Origin: Actinomycetes bacterium
GTDB lineage: Bacteria; Actinomycetota; Acidimicrobiia; Acidimicrobiales; RAAP-2
NCBI GenBank assembly: GCA_021786095.1
Contig: JAJYNX010000103.1
Location: 1-50,297, forward strand
Direction of reading: 5' to 3'
Length of the DNA: 50,297 bases
This document shows positions 41,393-48,860 of the stretch, piece after piece (within the stretch, counting starts at the first letter, position 1; each line of letters starts with the position of its first letter). The translations under genes were made by a program, and so were the position numbers. A model generated the notes under the pieces. That model ran no database searches and was not told the origin of the DNA. It saw only the letters and a program-made list of their open reading frames with translations.

Positions 41393-41479
41393 GGGCGCCC
41401 TGGGAGCGCCGGGGCCCGGACACCTCGCCGCGCCCGTCGCTCGACTCCTTCGGCCCGGACGGGGCCGCGCCTCGACTGG

Positions 41480-41485
41480 TACAAT
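41480..41485 (+). promoter_or_regulatory. -10 box TACAAT of carbohydrate operon
   Basis: The closest match to TATAAT in the window. It gives a transcript start near 41492 and a leader of about 94 bases before GTG 41586. A T-rich stretch (ATTTTTCTTG) follows the start. Confidence 0.5.
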
Positions 41486-41585
41486 GGGTCAACGAACATT
41501 TTTCTTGATGAGACGACAAGTTCGAGTGGACGGCCCGGGGCCTGTCGCTCGTTCGGGCTCGACGGCTCCCGACCGTGGAGGTGAC

Positions 41586-42761
41586 GTGGGTACTCACGAG
41601 GAACAGGGACAGACCGGGGTGTCGCGACGTGTCGTGTCGGTAGGATTCGTGAGCACGGCGCTGCCGACGCCCTGCGGCATCGCCACCTTCACCACCGCTC
41701 TGGCGACTGCGCTGGAGCGTGGGGGCGTCGCGTGCTCGGTGGTGCGTGTGCTGGACACGCCGGAGCCGGCTCCGACGACGAGCGCCGTTCCGATCGTCGC
41801 CACCCTGGTGGCGTCGGACCGCTCGACGATCGCTTCGGCCGTGCGGGCGCTCAATCGACGTGACGTCGCCGTGATCCAGCACGAGTACGGCCTCTACGGG
41901 GGCGCGGACGGTGAGGACGTCCTGGATGTGATGGCGGGGGTGCGGGTGCCGATCATCACGATCCTGCACACGGTGTTGCCCCATCCGAGCGACCACCAGC
42001 GCTGGGTGCTCAACGAGGTGGTGCGACGCTCCGACGAGGTGGTGGTGATGTCGCGGACCGCGCGGGCCACGCTGAGCGAGGTCTACGAGATTGGCGCCAC
42101 CCCGATCAGCGTCATCGCCCACGGCGCGATGGTGATGCCGGCGACGACACCGGCTCGCGGCGCGCGCCCCCTGATCCTGACGTGGGGGCTCATTGGACCG
42201 GGTAAGGGGATCGAGTGGGCGATCGACGCGGTGGCGACGCTGCGCGACCTGGTGCCCCGGCCGCGCTACGTCGTAGCCGGGCGTACGCACCCCAAGGTGC
42301 TGGCCAACTCGGGTGACGCGTATCGCCGCTCGCTGGAGCGCCGGGTGCGCGAGCGCCACGCGGGCTCGATGGTGGAGTTCGACAACTCGTACCGCTCCCT
42401 CGACTCCCTCGAGCAGTTGATCGCGAGCGCCGACGTGGTGATCCTGCCCTACGACTCGCGCGAGCAGGCGACGTCGGGGGTGCTGGTGGACGCGGTCGCG
42501 GCGGGTCGACCCGTGGTGGCGACCGCCTTCCCCCACGCCGTCGAGTTGCTGTCGTCGGGCGCCGGACTCATCGTTGACCAGGGTGATGTCGCGGCGATGG
42601 CGTTCGCCCTGCGCCGGATCCTGACCGAGCCGGCGACCGCGGCCGCGATGCGCGCGGAGGCGGCGCGTCTGGCGCCGACGCTCAGCTGGGACGCGGTGGC
42701 GTTGCGCTACCGCGGTCTGATCGACTCGTTGGTGGACCGCGAGGTGGCGCACGTCTCATGA
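41586..42761 (+). CDS. Glycosyltransferase family 4 (GT-B)
   Basis: 391 aa sugar-nucleotide transferase. The N-terminal domain opens VSVGFVSTALPTPCGIATFT, and the C-terminal domain has LTWGLIGPGKGIEWAIDAVA near 193 and YDSREQATSGVLVDAVAAGRP near 298, the region holding the nucleotide-sugar binding acidic residue. GTG 41586 is preferred because GGAGGTG lies four bases upstream; ATG 41508 is an in-frame alternative, and ATG 41484 overlaps the -10 box so cannot be used. Its stop overlaps the next start (ATGA). With a barrel protein and a GH130 phosphorylase it forms an operon for making or turning over a mannose-type oligosaccharide (inference from GH130). Confidence 0.85.
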   Translation: MGTHEEQGQTGVSRRVVSVGFVSTALPTPCGIATFTTALATALERGGVACSVVRVLDTPEPAPTTSAVPIVATLVASDRSTIASAVRALNRRDVAVIQHEYGLYGGADGEDVLDVMAGVRVPIITILHTVLPHPSDHQRWVLNEVVRRSDEVVVMSRTARATLSEVYEIGATPISVIAHGAMVMPATTPARGARPLILTWGLIGPGKGIEWAIDAVATLRDLVPRPRYVVAGRTHPKVLANSGDAYRRSLERRVRERHAGSMVEFDNSYRSLDSLEQLIASADVVILPYDSREQATSGVLVDAVAAGRPVVATAFPHAVELLSSGAGLIVDQGDVAAMAFALRRILTEPATAAAMRAEAARLAPTLSWDAVALRYRGLIDSLVDREVAHVS

Positions 42762-43774
42762 CGGCGCCCGGGGTGAACTTCGCCCACTTGATCGCACTGT
42801 CCGACGAAATTGGGACGTTCGAGCACGCTCGTTTCGCAGTGCCGCGCCGCGAGCACGGCTACTGCACCGATGACGTGGCTCGCGTCGTCGTCGTCCTCGC
42901 TCGGGAGGGCGCGACGTCGGGGCCATTGCGCGAGCTGTTCGCACGTTCGCTGGACTTCCTCGCCCAGGCGCAGCACGCCGACGGGCGCTGTCGCAATCGT
43001 CGCGACAGTCACGGGCGCTGGAGTGGGGACTGGACGGTGGAGGACTGCTGGGGGCGGCTGCTGTGGGGGGCGGGAATCGCAGCCGCGCGGGCGGGCGACG
43101 AGTCCGAGCGTGACCGGGCCCTCGACCTGTTCGAGCGCGGCGCCCAGGTCCGTTCGCCGTGGTCACGGGCGACGGCCTTCGCCGCGTTGGGCGCCTTCGA
43201 GGTGCTGCGCCGCGACCCGTCGCACCAGTCCGCTCGCAGTCTCTTGTCGGACGCTCTGGTGAGGCTGTCGGGGCCCTGGGGCGGCCGGGAGTGGCGCTGG
43301 CCCGAGGCACGCTTGACCTACGCGAACGCCGCGCTCGCTCAGGCTCAGCTGGAGGCGGCCTGGGCTCTCGGTCGCGACGAGCACGTGGAGCGTGCCCTGG
43401 TCGAGCTCGAATGGCTGCTCGGGGTGGAGTCGTCGGCGACGTACCTGTCGGTCACCCCGGTTGGCGGTCGCGGTCCGGGCGAGAGGGGTCCGGGGTTCGA
43501 TCAGCAGCCGATCGAGGTGGCCGCGTTGGCTGACGCGTGTGCGAGCGCGTGGCGCCTGACCGGCGACCGGCGCTGGCGCGAGGGTATGGAGATGGCGGTC
43601 GGGTGGTTCGCCGGCGCGAACGACGTTGGCGTGGCCATGTACGACATCGTGACCGGCGGTGGCTACGATGGTCTCACGCAAAACGGACCAAATCTCAATC
43701 AGGGCGCGGAGTCGACGCTGGCCCTGCTCGCTACGCTCCAGCACGCACGTCTCCTCGAAGGTGTCGCATCGTAA
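42758..43774 (+). CDS. Alpha/alpha-barrel protein associated with GT4/GH130
   Basis: 338 aa, soluble. Repeated helical pairs with aromatic-rich loops (EHGYCTDDVARVVVVLAREG near 33, GDWTVEDCWGRLLWGAGIAA near 91, and ending FVAMYDIVTGGGYDGLT-like sequence with QGAESTLALLATLQHARL) suggest an (alpha/alpha)6 toroid as in glycoside hydrolases and epimerases. CTDDVAR and EDCWGRLLW are probably its sugar-binding acidic patches. No named activity can be assigned. It is commonly seen beside GT4 and GH130 genes, here coupled by ATGA to the GT4, and its own stop lies inside the proposed start region of the GH130 gene. Confidence 0.7.
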   Translation: MTAPGVNFAHLIALSDEIGTFEHARFAVPRREHGYCTDDVARVVVVLAREGATSGPLRELFARSLDFLAQAQHADGRCRNRRDSHGRWSGDWTVEDCWGRLLWGAGIAAARAGDESERDRALDLFERGAQVRSPWSRATAFAALGAFEVLRRDPSHQSARSLLSDALVRLSGPWGGREWRWPEARLTYANAALAQAQLEAAWALGRDEHVERALVELEWLLGVESSATYLSVTPVGGRGPGERGPGFDQQPIEVAALADACASAWRLTGDRRWREGMEMAVGWFAGANDVGVAMYDIVTGGGYDGLTQNGPNLNQGAESTLALLATLQHARLLEGVAS

Positions 43775-45261
43775 CTGAACCTGTTCTGGCGGTCCGCACG
43801 GGGATCTACCTTCGCGCCGACTCGGCGCGAGTGATCTCGCGTCTCTTCGTGCCCGGCAGCGAGTTGGTCGGCGGCGGAGAGGGGCGCGTGGACACGACGG
43901 TCGCGCGCGTGATGGCGCTGAGCGATGACGACGTCGACGCCGCGCTGACCGAACTTTTCGCTCGCTTCGCCCACCGCCACGAGGACCTCGCCGACGTCTT
44001 CGAGCGCCACGCCTCGATGGTGGCGCCGCAACTGGCCGCGACGCTGTCGCCCGCGCGCCGTCAGCTGCTCGGGGCCACGTTTACCCACGAGTACTCCCTC
44101 GAGGGTGCGTCGCTGACCAATCCCAGCATCGTGGCGCACCCCGACCAGTCGGGTCTGACCGACGGCGCTCTGCGCGTGATCGTGAGCTACCGCTCGATCG
44201 GTGAGGGGCACCACTCGTCGATCTGCTTTCGCACGGGCGAGATCGGAGCCGACGGCGAGCTGCACATGAACGACCCGCTGCCGTACCCAGTCGTGGGATC
44301 GGTGTCGGCGACGACGCCACCGCGCGACGAGTTGCTGGCGAGCCTGCGCGAGCGCGGTCAGGACGACGTGACGTTGCACGCCGCCCTCGGCGGGCTATCG
44401 CCCGAGTACACCTGGGAGGAGCTGGAGCGCTCCCTCGCCGACTTCGTGGCCGCGCGTGGGGACGCCGCGGGTGCGCACGAGGTCGTGGACCTCGTGCGCG
44501 AGGTGACGGCGTCGTGGTACGAGGCGGTCTTCGACGAGCGTGTGGACGTGTCGCGACGCACGCTCTGGCCGACCGCTCCCGCGGAGCGGCGCGGCATGGA
44601 GGACGCTCGTTTCGTCGCCTTCGATGACGATGGCGTGACGCGCTACCTGGCGTCGTACACCGCGTTCGACGGTCGCTCAATTCGTCAGCAGTTGCTGGAG
44701 ACCAGTGACTTTGTCACCTTCCACTCGTCGCCGCTGTCGGGGATCGGGGCGAGCAACAAGGGTTTGGCGTTCTTCCCCCGGCGGGTCAATGGTCGCTTCA
44801 CGGCGCTCTCGCGCCACGACCGCGAGACCAACGCGGTCGCGTTCTCCGACTCGCTCACGAGCTGGAACGAGGTGGCGCCGGCACAGATTCCCCAGCACCC
44901 CTGGGAGATCCTCCAGCTGGGCAACTGCGGATCACCGATCGAGTTGGCGGAGGGCTGGCTGGTTATCACCCACGGGGTGGGCCCGATGCGGACCTACGGG
45001 ATCGGCGCGCTGCTGTTGGATCTGGATGACCCGACTCGCGTGGTGGCGCAGCTGCGCCGACCTCTGCTGCTGCCCGATCCCGCGGAGCGTGACGGCTACG
45101 TGCCCAACGTGGTGTACTCGTGTGGCTCGCTCGTGCACGCGGGACGTCTCTACCTTCCCTACGGCGTGGCCGATCAGGCGGTCGGCTTCGCGACGGTGGC
45201 CATCGGGGACCTTCTGGCGGCGTTGGAGCCGGTGGACGACGCCCTGCGCACCGTCGCTTGA
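43768..45261 (+). CDS. GH130-family beta-mannoside phosphorylase/hydrolase
   Basis: 497 aa if started at ATC 43768. Five-bladed propeller features: LTNPSIVAHPDQ near 113, RVIVSYRSIGEGHHSS, MEDARFVAFDDDGVTRYLAS near 277, HPWEILQLGNCGSPIELAEG near 379, THGVGPMRTYGIGALLLDLD and YVPNVVYSCGSL. GH130 enzymes cleave beta-1,2- or beta-1,4-mannosides, usually by phosphorolysis. No ATG, GTG or TTG is found in frame near the expected N-terminus; the nearest in-frame GTG lies about 170 bases inside the previous gene. GAAGGTG sits four bases before the ATC, so an unusual AUC start is proposed. A sequencing error near the junction is the alternative. Confidence 0.8.
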   Translation: MVTEPVLAVRTGIYLRADSARVISRLFVPGSELVGGGEGRVDTTVARVMALSDDDVDAALTELFARFAHRHEDLADVFERHASMVAPQLAATLSPARRQLLGATFTHEYSLEGASLTNPSIVAHPDQSGLTDGALRVIVSYRSIGEGHHSSICFRTGEIGADGELHMNDPLPYPVVGSVSATTPPRDELLASLRERGQDDVTLHAALGGLSPEYTWEELERSLADFVAARGDAAGAHEVVDLVREVTASWYEAVFDERVDVSRRTLWPTAPAERRGMEDARFVAFDDDGVTRYLASYTAFDGRSIRQQLLETSDFVTFHSSPLSGIGASNKGLAFFPRRVNGRFTALSRHDRETNAVAFSDSLTSWNEVAPAQIPQHPWEILQLGNCGSPIELAEGWLVITHGVGPMRTYGIGALLLDLDDPTRVVAQLRRPLLLPDPAERDGYVPNVVYSCGSLVHAGRLYLPYGVADQAVGFATVAIGDLLAALEPVDDALRTVA

Positions 45262-45265
45262 GAGA

Positions 45266-46702
45266 TCACACCAGGGCGTCGGGACGCAGGTGCTCGATCA
45301 CGTCGAGCGCCCCGTAGGACGATCGGCCGGCGAGCAGCGTGACGACCTGGTCGAGGGCGTCGCCACTGGTCACGATGGGCGGTTCCTGACGTCCCCCGGA
45401 GCGGAACTGACCGAGCCCGGCCGTGGCCATCAACCCGTTGCACAGGCACGTGGTGCCCACGGTGCGCGCGCGTTCACCGCCCTTGCGCAGGAAGCTCGCC
45501 ACCGGCTCCGCGGCGCACCGGTACCCGATGGTGCCATCGGGCAACTCGTAGGCCTCGCGTAGGTAGCCCAGGTCGCAGTGGCGCCGGCGCGCGCGATAGA
45601 CACCTTCGTCGGCGACGGTGTCCGGCGTCACGACGACCTTGAAGGGGTACCCGGTCGAGGACGCGGTGGTGGAGGTTCGCACCTCGAGCGGGCCGTGGGT
45701 CAGCGCGGCCAGTATTCGCTCGCGCAGCGCGGCGCTCATCCCGGACTCGCGACAGTAGGCGAAGAGGGTGCCGACCTGGACACCGGTGGCTCCGTGGTCG
45801 ATGGCGTCGCGCACCTGTTCGCGCGAGGTGACGCCGCCCGCGATCCAGTAGGGCCGTCCGAGTTCGCCCAACGCGTCCAGATCGATGCGGTCGCGATCGC
45901 CGTAGATCGGGTTGCCGTGCTCGTCGATCTCCATTCGCCCGCGGGGCGGCGCGTTGTGACCACCGGCGGACGGGCGTTCGACGACGAACCCGTGTACGGG
46001 TCCGTTGCTGCGCCGGGCGAGGGCGGTGGCCAGGACGTGCGACGAGACGACGGCGATGAAGCGCGGCGTGGCGAGCGACGTCGCGGGTGCGTAGGGAGCG
46101 GGGTCGAAGGGTACGGTGTCGGTCCGCTCACCCGTCGCGGTGGCCACGGTCAGGGGCTCCTCCACGGCCTCACCCCGACTGAGCCGCGCGAGGAGGCCGG
46201 GGATGTGGGTCGGCACCCCGGCTCCCATGATCACGTAGTCGACGCCCGCCAGCAGGGCGCCGAAGAGGGTGGCCGCCGTCGGCAACTGGACCTTGGTAAG
46301 CAGGTTGATTCCGACGAGGCCGCCGTGACCCGCTTTGGCCATCGCGACCTCGGCGAAGGCCGCCAGCACCAGCACGTCCCACGACGCCGCGGGGCTGTCT
46401 CTCGTGAGCATCGGTAGCGTCCGATAGGGCTCGCGCGGGCGCCGCCGCACGGTCGCGAAGCGGCTGAGCACCTCGTCGACCATTCGGGGTACGGGGAAGT
46501 GACCGAGGACTCGTCGCAGGTCCTCATCGGCCCCTTCATCTTGGAGTCGTCGCACGAAGACGTTGTCGATCCCGGTTCCCGAGACCACGCCGAGCTGGCC
46601 GGCGCGCGCGACGGTGCTGGCGAGGCGCCAGCCGGAGACGGCGATGCCCATCCCCCCCTGGATCAGCCAGGGATGCGTGGGTTGGGCGGCGGAGACGGTC
46701 AC
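45266..46702 (-). CDS. Nitronate monooxygenase / 2-nitropropane dioxygenase-like flavoprotein
   Basis: 478 aa FMN-binding TIM barrel. IQGGMGIAVSGWRLASTVAR near 14, GHGGLVGINLLTK near 123, VERPSAGGHNAP near 236 (the substrate/FMN loop with His), YWIAGGVTSREQ near 280 and GATGVQVGTLFAYCRESG near 299. It is longer than typical 330-370 aa nitronate monooxygenases: after the barrel a Cys-containing tail (RRRHCDLGYL, GYRCAAEP, TTCLCNGLMA) resembles longer actinobacterial and PfaD-like homologues. Start GTG 46702 has GGAGGC three bases upstream. Converges on GH130 with a four-base gap. Confidence 0.8.
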   Translation of the reverse strand: MTVSAAQPTHPWLIQGGMGIAVSGWRLASTVARAGQLGVVSGTGIDNVFVRRLQDEGADEDLRRVLGHFPVPRMVDEVLSRFATVRRRPREPYRTLPMLTRDSPAASWDVLVLAAFAEVAMAKAGHGGLVGINLLTKVQLPTAATLFGALLAGVDYVIMGAGVPTHIPGLLARLSRGEAVEEPLTVATATGERTDTVPFDPAPYAPATSLATPRFIAVVSSHVLATALARRSNGPVHGFVVERPSAGGHNAPPRGRMEIDEHGNPIYGDRDRIDLDALGELGRPYWIAGGVTSREQVRDAIDHGATGVQVGTLFAYCRESGMSAALRERILAALTHGPLEVRTSTTASSTGYPFKVVVTPDTVADEGVYRARRRHCDLGYLREAYELPDGTIGYRCAAEPVASFLRKGGERARTVGTTCLCNGLMATAGLGQFRSGGRQEPPIVTSGDALDQVVTLLAGRSSYGALDVIEHLRPDALV

Positions 46703-46777
46703 GCCTCCAGTCTGCCCTACTTTGTCCTGGGCGCGAGGTCTGGTCCGTGGTTGAGGGGCCGCCCCGGCATCGTCACC

Positions 46778-46791
46778 GGGACTTTCTGCCC
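46778..46791. promoter_or_regulatory. Imperfect DosR-like palindrome
   Basis: GGGACTTTCTGCCC has GGGAC and a one-mismatch partner half site around four bases. It lies upstream of the DHA2 exporter's TAGCCT box at 46816-46821, an activator-like position. Weaker than the site at 8724. Confidence 0.3.
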
Positions 46792-46815
46792 TGGGCGCCT
46801 GGTCCTACTGGTACC

Positions 46816-46821
46816 TAGCCT
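46816..46821 (+). promoter_or_regulatory. -10 box TAGCCT of DHA2 exporter
   Basis: Predicts a transcript start near 46828, just before GGGAGGG and ATG 46838 of the micro-ORF. Confidence 0.4.
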
Positions 46822-46837
46822 CACCACGGGAGGGCGC

Positions 46838-46912
46838 ATGAACCAGTCACGGCCGGCCGCTCGCGCGACGGATCAACGCGTCCGGCCCGCTCACGTCAGG
46901 GGGAACGACTAG
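46838..46912 (+). CDS. 24-codon Arg-rich upstream ORF coupled to DHA2 exporter
   Basis: ATG 46838 follows GGGAGGGCGC, encodes 24 residues of which five are Arg, and stops with TAG at 46910-46912, sharing one base with the exporter's GTG. Ribosome stalling in such a leader can control efflux genes; that is an inference from placement and composition. Confidence 0.45.
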   Translation: MNQSRPAARATDQRVRPAHVRGND

Positions 46913-48471
46913 TGGCCACGCGAGACGTGGCGCCTGCCCGAGTGGGGAGCGGGGTGGCGCACTCCTCCGAGTCCCCGCGGCGGATTGTGATTCTGGCGGT
47001 GCTGTGTCTGTCGGTGTTGATCATCAATCTGGACGGCACGGTGCTGAACGTGGCCCTCCCGCGTATCGTCGCCACGCTGCACGTCGACGCGGCGCAGCTG
47101 CAGTGGATCGTCGACGCCTACGTCGTGGTCTTGGCGGGCCTCTTGCTCATCGCCGGCTCGCTGGGCGACCACCTCGGTCGCAAGTGGGTGTTCGTGGTGG
47201 GGCTGGTGATCTTCGCCACGGGCTCGGCTCTCTCGGCGTTCTCGCCGCGCGCGGCGGACCTGATTGCCGCGCGGGCCTTCATGGGCGTGGGGGCGGCCGC
47301 CATCATGCCCTCGACGCTGTCGATCCTCACGAACGTGTTCACGACTCCCCACGACCGGGCACGCGCCATCGGGCTGTGGTCGGGAACCAACGGCTTGGGC
47401 CTGGCGCTGGGTCCGATGATCGGTGGCTGGCTATTGGCCCACTACTGGTGGGGGTCAGTCTTTCTCATCAACGTGCCAATCGCGGCACTGGCGGTGGCGG
47501 TGGTGCTGTGGGTAGTGCCCAACTCGCGCAATCCGGTGGCGTCGCGCCCGGATCTGCCCGGCGCCGCGTTGGCCCTGGTTGGGGTGGCCGTCCTGCTGTG
47601 GGGGATCATCGAGGGTCCCGGGCGCGGGTGGGGGTCGATCGCGATCGTGGGCGCTCTGGGTGGGGCACTCGTGCTTCTCGGGGCGTTCGTGGCCCTGGAG
47701 CGCCACAGCACGCACCCGCTCCTGGAGCTGTCCTTCTTCCGCTCGCGGCGCTTCTCGGTGGCGATGAGTGCGCTGGCCCTCACCATCTTCGCCCTGTCGG
47801 GAGTGATGTTCTTGCTCACGCAGTTCTTCCAGTTCACCCTGGGGTACAGTCCCCTGGCGACGGGGCTGCGCATCACGCCGATCGCCGCGGTACTGGTGGT
47901 GGTGGCCGCGCTGTCGACGACGCTCGCGCGCGCGATCGGGACGCGAGTCGTCGTCTTCGTTGGAATGGTGCTGATCTCGCTGGGCCTGGCCCTGCTGTCG
48001 TTGGTGAGCGTGCACTCGAGCTACGTGAGCATGCTGCCCGCCTTCATGCTGTTGGGTGTCGGGACGGGACTGGCCGTCGCGCCCAGCACGGACTCGGTGA
48101 TGGGATCGGTACCCGTCGATCTGGCGGGGGTGGGGTCCGCCACCAACTCGACGGCGCTGCAGGTGGGCAGTGCCCTGGGGGTCGCCGTACTGGGGAGCTT
48201 GCTCTCGACGCACTACCAGGCGACGATGACGCGCCTCGTCACGGCGCGGGGCGTGCCGTCGGTGATCGCGCGCGCCATCGAGGGATCGCTGGGGGGTGCC
48301 CTGCTGGCCGCCGGCCGCGCTGGCGCGCTCGGCCCATCACTCGCGTTGGCCGCGCGCCAGGCCTACGTGAGCGCGATGATCTTTGCCGTGGACGTCGGGG
48401 CGCTCATCGTGGGCGTGGCGGCCGTGGTGGTGGCCCTGGCCCTGCCGGCGCGAGCCGAGGGCGACACCTAA
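46912..48471 (+). CDS. DHA2-family MFS exporter (EmrB/QacA type)
   Basis: 519 aa, about 14 helices. [20 protein letters not shown] near 34-53, motif [15 protein letters not shown] near 80, [20 protein letters not shown] near 160 (motif C), and INVPIAAL after it. The first residues ([20 protein letters not shown]) form a short cytosolic tail. GTG 46912 overlaps the micro-ORF stop (TAGTG) and follows GGGGGAAC. It ends tail to tail with the B12-binding subunit gene, overlapping by four bases. Substrate unknown; drugs or metabolites are typical. Confidence 0.88.
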   Translation: MATRDVAPARVGSGVAHSSESPRRIVILAVLCLSVLIINLDGTVLNVALPRIVATLHVDAAQLQWIVDAYVVVLAGLLLIAGSLGDHLGRKWVFVVGLVIFATGSALSAFSPRAADLIAARAFMGVGAAAIMPSTLSILTNVFTTPHDRARAIGLWSGTNGLGLALGPMIGGWLLAHYWWGSVFLINVPIAALAVAVVLWVVPNSRNPVASRPDLPGAALALVGVAVLLWGIIEGPGRGWGSIAIVGALGGALVLLGAFVALERHSTHPLLELSFFRSRRFSVAMSALALTIFALSGVMFLLTQFFQFTLGYSPLATGLRITPIAAVLVVVAALSTTLARAIGTRVVVFVGMVLISLGLALLSLVSVHSSYVSMLPAFMLLGVGTGLAVAPSTDSVMGSVPVDLAGVGSATNSTALQVGSALGVAVLGSLLSTHYQATMTRLVTARGVPSVIARAIEGSLGGALLAAGRAGALGPSLALAARQAYVSAMIFAVDVGALIVGVAAVVVALALPARAEGDT

Positions 48472-48860
48472 CTCGAGTGGGGGGCCAACGCCGAGATAGC
48501 GGCCACGATCTCCTGGGCGCTGGCGCCGGGCCCGAAGACGTCGGCCACGCCGAGGGCGCGTAGCTCGTCGACGTCGTTGGCGGGGACGATGCCCCCCACG
48601 ATGACGGGGATGTCCGAGCCGCGCTCGCGCAGCGCCGTCACGACCAGTGGTGCCAGGGTCAGGTGCGCGCCCGAGAGCATGGATAGTCCGACGACGTCGA
48701 CGTCCTCCTGGATCGCCGCGACGGCGACGGACTCGGGCGTCTGGAAGAGACCGGTATAGACGACCTCCATCCCCGCATCGCGCAGTAGGCGGGCGACGAC
48801 CTTGATGCCCCGGTCGTGGCCGTCGAGCCCGACCTTGGCGACGAGCACGCGCACGCTCAC
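48468..48860 (-). CDS. Cobalamin-binding subunit of acyl-CoA mutase
   Basis: 130 aa B12-binding domain. DGHDRG at 13-18 is the DxHxxG motif whose His ligates cobalt; LSMLSGAH near 59 and [20 protein letters not shown] near 86 complete the Rossmann-like B12 fold (SxL and GG motifs). It corresponds to the small subunit of two-subunit mutases, which is the C-terminal domain in fused enzymes. The start overlaps the stop of the large-subunit gene by four bases (ATGA), so the two are made together. Confidence 0.92.
   Translation of the reverse strand: MSVRVLVAKVGLDGHDRGIKVVARLLRDAGMEVVYTGLFQTPESVAVAAIQEDVDVVGLSMLSGAHLTLAPLVVTALRERGSDIPVIVGGIVPANDVDELRALGVADVFGPGASAQEIVAAISALAPHSS

Noticed and set aside
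41484-41507. ATG 41484 as start of the GT4 gene
   Set aside because: It overlaps the TACAAT -10 box and cannot be in the mRNA.
41376-42752. Minus-strand frame of 458 codons opposite the glycosyltransferase
   Set aside because: Low-complexity Arg/His/Asp composition and no start context; shadow of the GT4 gene.
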